NCBI GenBank assembly: GCA_003560545.1
Contig: PWLK01000087.1
Coordinates: 1 to 17,358 of the forward strand
Direction of reading: 5' to 3'
From: Candidatus Woesearchaeota archaeon
Lineage (GTDB): Archaea; Nanobdellota; Nanobdellia; Woesearchaeales; 21-14-0-10-32-9
Length of the DNA: 17,358 nt
Shown: in pieces, positions 1-5,546 of the stretch
Position numbering within the stretch: the stretch's first letter is position 1
How the letters are laid out: the number at the start of each line of letters is the position of its first letter
Notes under the pieces: generated by a model
Databases searched by the model: none
Told to the model about the DNA's origin: nothing
What the model saw: the letters and a program-made list of their open reading frames with translations, nothing else
Made by a program: the position numbers and the translations under genes

Positions 1-50
1 AGAAATAAACAAAGTATATCTTGTGGTTTTTTAGTATTGGTTTTATCCAT
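1..50 (-). CDS. Possible 5' end of a gene running off the left edge
   Basis: On the minus strand an ATG at position 50 opens a frame of 16 codons (MDKTNTKKPQDILCLF) that stays open to the window edge. It is lysine-rich like other N-termini here, and the next gene runs divergently. The fragment is too short to identify and could be chance. Confidence 0.2.
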   Translation of the reverse strand, partial: MDKTNTKKPQDILCLF

Positions 51-146
51 GTACATATTTTAATGTAATTGTGCTGTGGTGCCCCAACATTTATTTACCA
101 TATCGTAGTTAATTGTTTTTGAGAGAACCTCCTGCTAAGAAAAAGC

Positions 147-156
147 TTTTAATAAA
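147..156 (+). promoter_or_regulatory. TATA-like box of the M24 peptidase gene
   Basis: The sequence TTTTAATAAA is centred about 27 bases before the ATG at 178. This is the spacing expected for archaeal transcription starting at or just before the start codon, so the mRNA is probably leaderless. Confidence 0.5.
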
Positions 157-177
157 CACAAGAGTTTTCTACAGAAT

Positions 178-1227
178 ATGCAAGGAAAAATCAAAGAGCT
201 AAGACAAATCCTGAATAAAAAAAAAGCTAATGCGTTATTCCTGCACTGGAAGGATCCTAACCATAAATGGGTGTTGGGCGAGAAGCTTGAGGATAGCTTC
301 ATCCTTGTAAGGAGTACGGGCAAGCCCTTGCTTTTCATCTCGCCTTTGGAGAGTTTTAAGTCGAAGAAATTCCAAGTGGTTATTATAGGCAAGGATTTGA
401 AGAAAAAAATATCTTCTTACAATATCAAGCGCTTGGCTGTGAATAATTCTTTTTTTACTTTGAAGCATAAAGAGTTCTTTGGAAAAGCTTCTTTTGTTGA
501 TGTTAGCAAGGATTTGCTGAAAATACGAAGCGTTAAGGATGAGTCAGAGATAAGGAAGATTAGAAAGGCTTGCTCTTATACGGTTAAGTGCTTTAATGAG
601 TTAATCCGTGCGTGGAAGAAGAAGCAGTTTAAGCATGAATTGGATGTTGTTCGTTTCATTAAGCGCTTCGCATTGGATAATGATTTAGGTTTGGCCTTCG
701 AGCCTATTGTTGCAAGTGGAAAGAATGCCTGTACTCCTCATCATTCCAAGCATACTGAGCTGAACAAAGGTTTTTGTGTTGTTGACTTTGGTTTTGAATA
801 CAAAGGATACAACAGCGATATGACGAGAACTGTTTTTATTGGAAAGCCTTCTAAGGAACAGCGTGATTTATATGAGCTTGTGAGAAGCGTGCAGGAAAGC
901 TGTGTTGAAATGATCGAGCCCGGAGTTCTAGGAAGGGACTTGAATGATTCTGCCGTTAAAAAACTTGGTGATAAGGCCAGGTTTTTTGTTCATAGCTTAG
1001 GGCATGGCATAGGTGTTGAGGTTCATGAAAAACCAAGTGTTAGTGGTTCTTCCGAGGAGTTCCTGGTTGAAGGTATGGTTTTAACTGTTGAGCCTGGAGT
1101 GTATACTCCTAAGAAGCGAGTCGGCATAAGGGTTGAGGACACAATCCTTGTTTCCCGGAAAGGATTTGTTAATCTTACAAGAAGCGCTTCGAAGGAGTTA
1201 TACCGCTTTCTTGTCCTCGGGAAGTAG
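178..1227 (+). CDS. pepQ: M24 family Xaa-Pro aminopeptidase/dipeptidase
   Basis: A 349-residue cytosolic metallopeptidase expected to remove an N-terminal residue preceding proline, or split X-Pro dipeptides. Residues 1-115 form the creatinase-like N-terminal domain and residues 120-349 the pita-bread catalytic domain. The five M24 metal ligands are all visible: D203 (VVDFG), D214 (YNSDMTRT), H276 (SLGHGIG), E305 (TVEPG) and E320 (RVEDT). H283 (EVHE) is the extra conserved histidine. The length fits archaeal PepQ. A TATA-like box sits 27 bases upstream of the ATG. The 3' end overlaps the convergent downstream gene by 30 bases. Codons are strongly T-ending, unlike PAN a few hundred bases away. 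PepP versus PepQ specificity cannot be settled from sequence alone. Confidence 0.9.
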   Translation: MQGKIKELRQILNKKKANALFLHWKDPNHKWVLGEKLEDSFILVRSTGKPLLFISPLESFKSKKFQVVIIGKDLKKKISSYNIKRLAVNNSFFTLKHKEFFGKASFVDVSKDLLKIRSVKDESEIRKIRKACSYTVKCFNELIRAWKKKQFKHELDVVRFIKRFALDNDLGLAFEPIVASGKNACTPHHSKHTELNKGFCVVDFGFEYKGYNSDMTRTVFIGKPSKEQRDLYELVRSVQESCVEMIEPGVLGRDLNDSAVKKLGDKARFFVHSLGHGIGVEVHEKPSVSGSSEEFLVEGMVLTVEPGVYTPKKRVGIRVEDTILVSRKGFVNLTRSASKELYRFLVLGK

Positions 1228-1725
1228 TGTTTTCTTCATGTATTTCTGGGCTCTTTCTTTACCTGTTATTATTGTTATTTCCTTGTACTGACTAGGTTTT
1301 GTAGATGGGTTTATTACTATATTTTCATCGGGAACATCCTGAAAATGGTATTTGTGTTTGTGGCTTATGAGGACGTGGTATTCTGTTGGTATGACAATTT
1401 CGTGGGTTATTTCGTTCATCTTCAAAGGTTGTTTTATAACCCCATACTTTATGTCGTGTTGTAGTATGTTTTCAGGTGTCTTGTAGTATTTTTCTGATAG
1501 AAGCACAGGTTCCCCTTCTTTGTTTTCTGTTTGTGTCACCAGGGCACGTGCAATTACCCATGCCAGGCCTTCTTCTTGTTTTTTCGTGGTTTCAGGAGGT
1601 ATCGTTATACGCGTTGTTGAAGCGTTTTCGTCGTATATGGCGTTTACCAAGTCTTTTTCCATTTGGCTCAGGCCGTCTTCGAGTTCTATCGGGTTGTTGT
1701 ACGTGTTTTTGATTTTGGATTCCAT
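1198..1725 (-). CDS. Conserved-looking hypothetical protein, 175 aa
   Basis: I do not recognise this protein. The ATG at 1725 is chosen over an in-frame GTG at 1734 because the Shine-Dalgarno-like AGGTGG lies five bases before the ATG, and a TATA-like stretch lies further upstream. The product is soluble, with no signal peptide or membrane segment, charged, and holds a histidine-rich HKHKYH stretch near the middle. The C-terminus is lysine-rich (KKTLLPEDKKAV). Its last 30 bases overlap the 3' end of the convergent M24 peptidase gene. It is divergent from PAN, and the shared spacer carries a palindrome. A-/C-ending codons support a real gene on this strand. No function is proposed. Confidence 0.65.
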   Translation of the reverse strand: MESKIKNTYNNPIELEDGLSQMEKDLVNAIYDENASTTRITIPPETTKKQEEGLAWVIARALVTQTENKEGEPVLLSEKYYKTPENILQHDIKYGVIKQPLKMNEITHEIVIPTEYHVLISHKHKYHFQDVPDENIVINPSTKPSQYKEITIITGKERAQKYMKKTLLPEDKKAV

Positions 1726-1756
1726 ATCGTCCACCTCTTAGGGGCGTAAGACCCGT

Positions 1757-1768
1757 AAATATATAAAT
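1757..1768 (-). promoter_or_regulatory. TATA-like box for the 175-aa gene
   Basis: On the minus strand the spacer reads AAATTTATATATTT. This places a start site about 25 bases downstream, near 1735, leaving a roughly 10-base leader that contains the AGGTGG ribosome-binding sequence. This gene would therefore be leadered, unlike most others in the window. Confidence 0.5.
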
Positions 1769-1781
1769 TTTACCTTTATTC

Positions 1782-1797
1782 ACCACTTAAAAGTGGT
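1782..1797. promoter_or_regulatory. Inverted repeat between two divergent promoters
   Basis: ACCACTT-AA-AAGTGGT is a perfect inverted repeat with 7-base arms and a 2-base centre. It lies midway between the TATA-like boxes of the minus-strand 175-aa gene and of PAN. A dimeric repressor or activator could act on both promoters from here. No regulator gene is adjacent to support this. Confidence 0.4.
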
Positions 1798-1816
1798 TTT
1801 TAAATTGGAGGGTTAA

Positions 1817-1827
1817 GTTTTAAATAA
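1817..1827 (+). promoter_or_regulatory. TATA-like box of PAN
   Basis: TTTTAAATAAT is centred about 27 bases before the PAN ATG at 1849, the usual archaeal spacing for a leaderless mRNA. Confidence 0.5.
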
Positions 1828-1848
1828 TAAGACGTATTACGCCATGTT

Positions 1849-3000
1849 ATGGCAGACGACTCAAGGGAAACCAGCGCCGAGAAAAGGCCGGAATACGAGT
1901 ACCAGGCATCCATAGACAGCCTGGAACAGGAAAACAAGATCCTCAGGGAGACTGTATTCCAGCTAAAAACAGAACTCGACAGGTTCAGAAGCCCAGCCCT
2001 GATGGTGGCAGACACCACAGACATATTAAGCGACAGAGCAATAATCAAAGTCCCAAACGGCAACAAATTCTTAGTAAACATATCAGGAGACGTAAAAAAC
2101 CTGAAACCAGGAGAAACAGTCATAGTAGAGCAAAAAAACCTGACAATAGTAGAAAAACTCGAACGCGAAAGAAGAATAGACGCAGAGCAATTCGTAATCA
2201 TAGAAAAACCAAGCGTGAAATGGAAAGACATAGGCGGCCTAAAAGAACAAGAAAACGAACTAGTAGAAGTAATCGAAATGCCCCTGAAAAAACCAGAATT
2301 ATTCAAAAAAATAGGTATTAAACCCCCCAAAGGCGTCTTGTTATACGGACCGCCAGGCACAGGAAAAACAATGCTGGCCAAAGCAGCAGCCGCGAGCACG
2401 AAAAGCACGTTCATAGAAATAGTAGGCTCAGAACTAGTCCAGAAATTCATCGGGGAAGGCGCCAAACTCGTAAAAGACATCTTCAAACTCGCAAGAGAAA
2501 AAGCCCCAAGCATAATATTCATAGACGAACTCGACGCAATCGCCTCAAAGAGAATAGACGTCGGCACCTCCGGGGAACGAGAAGTTCAAAGGACTTTCAT
2601 GCAACTACTAGCTGAAATAGACGGGTTCAAGCCATTGGACAACGTAAAAATCATAGGATGCACTAATAGGTCAGACATATTAGACCCTGCAGTTACAAGG
2701 CCTGGAAGGCTCGACCGAATGATCGAAGTACCCGTACCAAGCAAAGAAGGCCTGAAAGAAATATTTAAAATCCACACAAAAGGAATGAGCATTGAAAAAG
2801 GACTCAAAACAGAGACCTTGCTAAAGAAAATGGAAGGATTCTCAGGCGCAGAAATAAAATCTGTCTGCACAGAAGCAGGATACTTCGCAATCCGCGACAA
2901 CAGGAAATCCGTGAAAAAACAAGACTTCGAAAAAGCCATCGTGAAAGTAAAGAAAGACGAAAACACAGGCTTCCAAGAATACAAAGGCATGTTCGGATAA
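1849..3000 (+). CDS. pan: Proteasome-activating nucleotidase (PAN)
   Basis: A 383-residue AAA+ ATPase that unfolds substrates and feeds them into the 20S proteasome. In order: an N-terminal coiled coil (about residues 17-47), an OB-fold domain (about 50-105), and the AAA+ module. Key motifs are Walker A GPPGTGKT (167-174), Walker B IIFIDE (222-227), the pore-loop aromatic in KFIGEG (199-204), sensor-1 N273, and the arginine fingers in TRPGRLDR (R287, R290). The C-terminus is MFG, a variant of the HbYX motif that docks into the 20S ring, with Phe in place of Tyr. Archaeal PAN is usually near 400 residues, so this is complete. Codons are almost entirely A- or C-ending, in sharp contrast to pepQ. 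A membrane microprotein gene follows six bases after the stop. Confidence 0.95.
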   Translation: MADDSRETSAEKRPEYEYQASIDSLEQENKILRETVFQLKTELDRFRSPALMVADTTDILSDRAIIKVPNGNKFLVNISGDVKNLKPGETVIVEQKNLTIVEKLERERRIDAEQFVIIEKPSVKWKDIGGLKEQENELVEVIEMPLKKPELFKKIGIKPPKGVLLYGPPGTGKTMLAKAAAASTKSTFIEIVGSELVQKFIGEGAKLVKDIFKLAREKAPSIIFIDELDAIASKRIDVGTSGEREVQRTFMQLLAEIDGFKPLDNVKIIGCTNRSDILDPAVTRPGRLDRMIEVPVPSKEGLKEIFKIHTKGMSIEKGLKTETLLKKMEGFSGAEIKSVCTEAGYFAIRDNRKSVKKQDFEKAIVKVKKDENTGFQEYKGMFG

Positions 3001-3006
3001 TTCTAA

Positions 3007-3162
3007 ATGGCAAAAAAAGACGTAAACATACCCGTAATAATAATCGGCTTGTTAGGCCTTGGATTCGTAGCCCTAACATTCATAATACACTGGCTCTTCA
3101 TAATACCAGCCGTGATAATAATGATCTTAAACCAAAGAATATTATTCAAAGGAAAAAAATAA
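3007..3162 (+). CDS. Small membrane protein, 51 aa, co-transcribed with PAN
   Basis: A short frame starting MAKKDVNIPV and ending RILFKGKK begins six bases after the PAN stop. Residues 9-41 are almost wholly hydrophobic (VIIIGLLGLGF, then LFIIPAVIIMI), separated by a short IHW stretch. This suggests one long or two short membrane-spanning helices with lysine-rich ends. Codon choice (ATA, ACA, AAC, TTC) matches PAN, which supports its being translated. No known family is recognised. Its position suggests an accessory or membrane anchor for PAN, but that is inference only. It ends 14 bases from the convergent hcp stop codon. Confidence 0.7.
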   Translation: MAKKDVNIPVIIIGLLGLGFVALTFIIHWLFIIPAVIIMILNQRILFKGKK

Positions 3163-3176
3163 AAAAAATGTTTTGT

Positions 3177-3809
3177 TTAACGCCTTGAAGTTACTGTTGT
3201 AACATCGTTGGAATTTTCTGACCCGCCATTTCTGGAGTTACTTGATTCTTCTTCAGTACCACCCACGTTTTTCAAGAAATTCCACAAGAAGCTAAACGCT
3301 CCGCCTTTAGTACCATCAGTTTCTTGTTCTACATAAGTAACTTTTATCTCCTCAAAGTTAAGGGATAACTCCTCTGTGGGAACAGAATCAGCATGGGAAG
3401 CATTCCAGTGAATGTTATAGCTGGTAACAAAAACATTCTTAAGCTCATACTTCACCAAAGTAACTACCTCGTGTTCTGCTGGGCTCCTCTCCAATTCTAA
3501 AGTTACCTCAGGAATATGCTTTCCTGATGCAACAGCTTCCATTAGAGCAGGCGAAGCCTTATCAATACGCTTGTTTATAGTCAAATCCTGCACGCTGACC
3601 TTACCTGCGCCGCCACCCCTAGCAGTCTGTGCTACTCCTGACTGGCTCATACCCCAGCTAAAAGACAAAATATCTATCTCGCCATCATCCCGAACAGATG
3701 ATTCACCGTCGATGCCGTCAAACTTTATGTACGCAGCCCCTTGTACGAGTCCTGCCAATAATAATACCATGGCTGCCATGGCAGGAAGAACTAATAATTT
3801 TTTCTTCAT
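3177..3809 (-). CDS. hcp: Secreted Hcp-family (type VI secretion tube-like) protein
   Basis: Residues 1-25 form a Sec signal peptide: MKKK, then a long hydrophobic core ending near LVQG-AA. Residues 26-165 match the Hcp1/DUF796 tube fold: AYIKFDGIDGES, the EIDILSFSWGMSQSG segment, a glycine stretch (RGGGAGKVSVQDL), the DKASPALM...ASGKHIPEVTLEL core, and the closing ELSLNFEEIKVTYV strand. Bacterial Hcp is normally about 160-170 residues and has no signal peptide. This one adds that signal and a Ser/Asn/Gly-rich tail (about residues 170-210) ending TSRR. The start is fixed by the strong Shine-Dalgarno GGGGAGGT eight bases upstream. No sheath, spike or baseplate genes are visible. Likely role: an exported ring- or tube-forming protein, possibly gained from bacteria. 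Confidence 0.88.
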   Translation of the reverse strand: MKKKLLVLPAMAAMVLLLAGLVQGAAYIKFDGIDGESSVRDDGEIDILSFSWGMSQSGVAQTARGGGAGKVSVQDLTINKRIDKASPALMEAVASGKHIPEVTLELERSPAEHEVVTLVKYELKNVFVTSYNIHWNASHADSVPTEELSLNFEEIKVTYVEQETDGTKGGAFSFLWNFLKNVGGTEEESSNSRNGGSENSNDVTTVTSRR

Positions 3810-3817
3810 GTTTTTTT

Positions 3818-3825
3818 ACCTCCCC
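3818..3825 (-). promoter_or_regulatory. Strong Shine-Dalgarno site for hcp
   Basis: On the minus strand GGGGAGGT lies eight bases before the hcp ATG. It is the strongest ribosome-binding sequence in the window, where most genes look leaderless, and it decides the hcp start. Confidence 0.75.
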
Positions 3826-3857
3826 AGGTTTTTTTAATCAAGCGTAGAATAAAGAAA

Positions 3858-3868
3858 TTTTATATAAA
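3858..3868 (-). promoter_or_regulatory. TATA-like box of hcp
   Basis: On the minus strand TTTATATAAAA lies about 50 bases before the ATG. Transcription would start near 3837, giving a leader of about 27 bases that holds the Shine-Dalgarno sequence. Confidence 0.55.
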
Positions 3869-3869
3869 G

Positions 3870-3884
3870 TTTGTTGCAAATAAA
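3870..3884 (-). repeat. 15-base element, copy 1, upstream of the hcp TATA box
   Basis: The plus-strand sequence TTTGTTGCAAATAAA occurs here and again, identical, at 5512-5526. Both copies have the same orientation, and both lie upstream of a minus-strand gene (hcp here, MNT there). The core TTTG-TTG-CAAA is a short inverted repeat. Here it directly abuts the TATA-like box, where TFB or a transcription factor would bind. It could be a shared operator, or one of two direct repeats flanking the MNT-HEPN-CYTH cassette. Confidence 0.55.
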
Positions 3885-3958
3885 GACGAGAAGATGGAAA
3901 CACTCTTTTATCTAAGAAATATACGTTAAATGAGCCTTTATCAGGAAAAGAACGCGGA

Positions 3959-4486
3959 TTATGCCTGTTTTTCGTAGTGTTTTCTTAATTCAGATAAAGT
4001 CCAATTCTTGCAATCTTCTTCGTCAAAGCCAAGGAGTTTAACGTATTTCAGGACTTCTTCTTCGGACTCCGCTTCAACTTCCAGGAATTAAGGTATGAAG
4101 CTTAAATAATCCTCGTATTTATCAAGGCAGAAAGACATGTTGTCAGCTTTATACATAACCCGTTTTTTCTTCGCAACACCTTTGACAAAGAAACCAAGCA
4201 CGCCAAGTATTTCTTTTAATGCGTCGAAGCTTTCAACTCTTACAACTTTTTCATCTGCAGACTTAACAAGTTCTTTCGAAATATTTTCCTTTACATACAA
4301 ATAGATTTCATCGCTTTCTTTACGAACCCTTAAAACAACGCCTTTCTTTTTCAAAGAACTATTTTCATCGTCAAAAAAATATGATTCCATGATGTCATCA
4401 AAGACTTTCTTGGCGCCAAGCCCTAAGAGTTTTTCCTCGATTTCTTTCCTGTTAATTTCAAGTATTTTTGTTTCAACTTCTTTCAA
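3959..4486 (-). pseudogene. CYTH-domain protein (CyaB-like), cut by an in-frame TAA
   Basis: CYTH proteins bind and process triphosphorylated substrates; members include class IV adenylyl cyclases, thiamine triphosphatases and inorganic triphosphatases. The start is a TTG at 4486, preceded by GAGG. The first codons give the diagnostic ExExK motif (E3, E5, K7), and the sequence reads as a normal CyaB-like domain up to DKYEDYLSFIP. A TAA at 4088-4090 then stops it after 132 codons. The same frame continues without further stops for 42 codons (FLEVEAESEEEVL...HYEKQA) to a TAA at 3959. That tail is the conserved C-terminal strand and helix, and the full 175-residue length fits the family. One base substitution explains everything. 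It is the last gene of the MNT-HEPN operon, with no gap after HEPN. Confidence 0.75.
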
Positions 4487-4487
4487 G

Positions 4488-4913
4488 TTATTGCCTCTTT
4501 AGTTCTGGGAATTTTTCAGATAATTTTCTGATTGTTTTTTCTGCTAGTTGTATTGCGAGGATTGCTTCTTCATTTGTTGTTTCTTCACCGTAATATTTTA
4601 TTCCATGCCTTTGCTTTCTCAAATTGTCAAGCGTCTTTGCTTCAGTTATAGTTAATCCGTTTTCGTGTGCGAATGCTATTGTGGCTTCGTGTGAGTAAGA
4701 CTTGTATCCTTTTAGGTAAAGTATTGCATCCAAATATTCTCTTGCTGATTCATAAGCATTTTCAAGCACAAATTTGGATTTGTGCGTATTAATTATTGAT
4801 TTTGCAAAGCTTATTCTTTCTATTGCTGTTCTTGCTGTGGCTTTAGCAGTATTTGCATCAGGGGCTTGCTTTTTTACGGATTTTTTTATTATGTAGTATT
4901 TGAATTCTTTCAT
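4488..4913 (-). CDS. HEPN-domain protein, toxin-like partner of MNT
   Basis: A 141-residue all-helical HEPN protein. HEPN partners of MNT enzymes are commonly RNases held in check by nucleotidyl modification or complex formation. The start ATG at 4913 overlaps the stop of the MNT gene as ATGA, the normal signature of such pairs, so a longer upstream frame is disregarded. Visible features are a helix with ESAREYLDAILYLKGY (about 55-70) and the motif LRKQRHGIKYYGE (about 98-110). The arginine motif here is R102 with H103 beside it and Y107-Y108 in place of the canonical Rx4-6H histidine. This RHxxxYYG version is common in archaeal HEPN proteins. RNase activity is therefore uncertain. The CYTH gene follows immediately. 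Confidence 0.82.
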   Translation of the reverse strand: MKEFKYYIIKKSVKKQAPDANTAKATARTAIERISFAKSIINTHKSKFVLENAYESAREYLDAILYLKGYKSYSHEATIAFAHENGLTITEAKTLDNLRKQRHGIKYYGEETTNEEAILAIQLAEKTIRKLSEKFPELKRQ

Positions 4914-5428
4914 ATTGCTCCTTCCATGACTACACCGTTGCAGAGGTTTGCTTTTAGCTCTTCGCTCACCCTGCTTAAGTCTACGTAGTGGAGGGATATT
5001 TTTCTTTTTAACAGTTTCTCGAACTTGTCCAGTGATATTTCCGGTTTTCTGTGTGATATTATTGCGATGTCTATATCTGAGCTTTCTATGTCTTCCCCTT
5101 TTGAGTATGAGCCGAAGCAAATTATTGCCTGTGCATTCCTTGTTTTCTCGTTTAGATAGTCTACAAGACCTGTTTCGTATAGCTTGGCTATGTTGTTTAT
5201 TCTTTTGAGCCTTGTGAATGAAGGGTTTTCTGTGTTTGCTTCTAGTATTGTTAGAGCTATTTCTTTTCTTATTTTTATCAGTCCTTCGTTTCTTAATTCG
5301 TTGGTTTTTTGTATTATTGTCGGCATGGATAATTTTGTTTCCCTGCTTAACTGCCTAAAGTACGTTTTGGTTGTTGGATTTGTAAAAAAATACTCTAAAA
5401 TCCTTTGTTTGGTAGTTTTTTCTATCAT
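4910..5428 (-). CDS. wHTH-fused MNT nucleotidyltransferase (antitoxin-like)
   Basis: A 172-residue two-domain protein. Residues 1-60 form a winged helix-turn-helix (TKQRILEYFF...FRQLSRETKLSMPTIIQKTNELRNEGLI), and residues about 80-172 a minimal nucleotidyltransferase. The active-site signature GSYSKGEDIESSDIDIAI covers residues 106-123, with metal ligands D118 and D120 and the GS pair at 106-107. MNT enzymes of this class can add AMP to their HEPN partner. The fused DNA-binding domain suggests it represses its own operon. A 20-base palindrome covers the TATA-like box and ends 11 bases before the start codon, ideally placed for that. It is the first gene of MNT-HEPN-CYTH. Confidence 0.88.
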   Translation of the reverse strand: MIEKTTKQRILEYFFTNPTTKTYFRQLSRETKLSMPTIIQKTNELRNEGLIKIRKEIALTILEANTENPSFTRLKRINNIAKLYETGLVDYLNEKTRNAQAIICFGSYSKGEDIESSDIDIAIISHRKPEISLDKFEKLLKRKISLHYVDLSRVSEELKANLCNGVVMEGAI

Positions 5429-5438
5429 TTGTAATAAA

Positions 5439-5458
5439 TAAATATCATTTGATATTTA
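5439..5458. promoter_or_regulatory. 20-base palindrome over the MNT promoter
   Basis: TAAATATCA-TT-TGATATTTA is a perfect inverted repeat with 9-base arms. It overlaps the TATA-like sequence (TTTAAATA on the minus strand) and lies 11-30 bases before the MNT start codon. The MNT protein carries its own winged-helix domain, so this is the likely autoregulatory operator. Confidence 0.6.
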
Positions 5459-5479
5459 AATTTTGTTATGTTTCTCGTA

Positions 5480-5502
5480 AAAACAATTGTTTTCCATATG
5501 GA
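5480..5502. promoter_or_regulatory. Two adjoining palindromes upstream of the MNT operon
   Basis: AAAACAATTGTTTT (5480-5493) is a perfect 14-base palindrome. TCCATATGGA (5493-5502) is a perfect 10-base palindrome sharing one base with it. They sit further upstream of the MNT promoter than the 20-base palindrome and are probably additional regulator sites. Confidence 0.45.
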
Positions 5503-5511
5503 TAATTAATA

Positions 5512-5526
5512 TTTGTTGCAAATAAA
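5512..5526 (-). repeat. 15-base element, copy 2, upstream of the MNT operon
   Basis: Identical to the element at 3870-3884 and in the same orientation relative to the downstream minus-strand gene. It lies in the spacer between trm5 and MNT, about 84 bases before the MNT start. The two copies bracket the MNT-HEPN-CYTH genes almost exactly. Confidence 0.55.
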
Positions 5527-5546
5527 CGAAATAACACAACCCGAAA

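Noticed and set aside
1800..2567. Minus-strand 255-codon Ser/Phe-rich frame
   Set aside because: It is antisense to PAN, whose AAA+ motifs are unmistakable.
4088..4090. Stop-codon recoding (such as pyrrolysine) in the CYTH gene
   Set aside because: The codon is TAA rather than TAG, TAA is the normal terminator of many genes here, and no recoding structure is apparent. Mutation or sequencing error is simpler.
4914..5120. N-terminal extension of the HEPN frame, rich in Arg and Lys
   Set aside because: It lies entirely over the MNT gene in another frame and has no HEPN similarity. The ATGA overlap at 4910-4913 gives the natural start.
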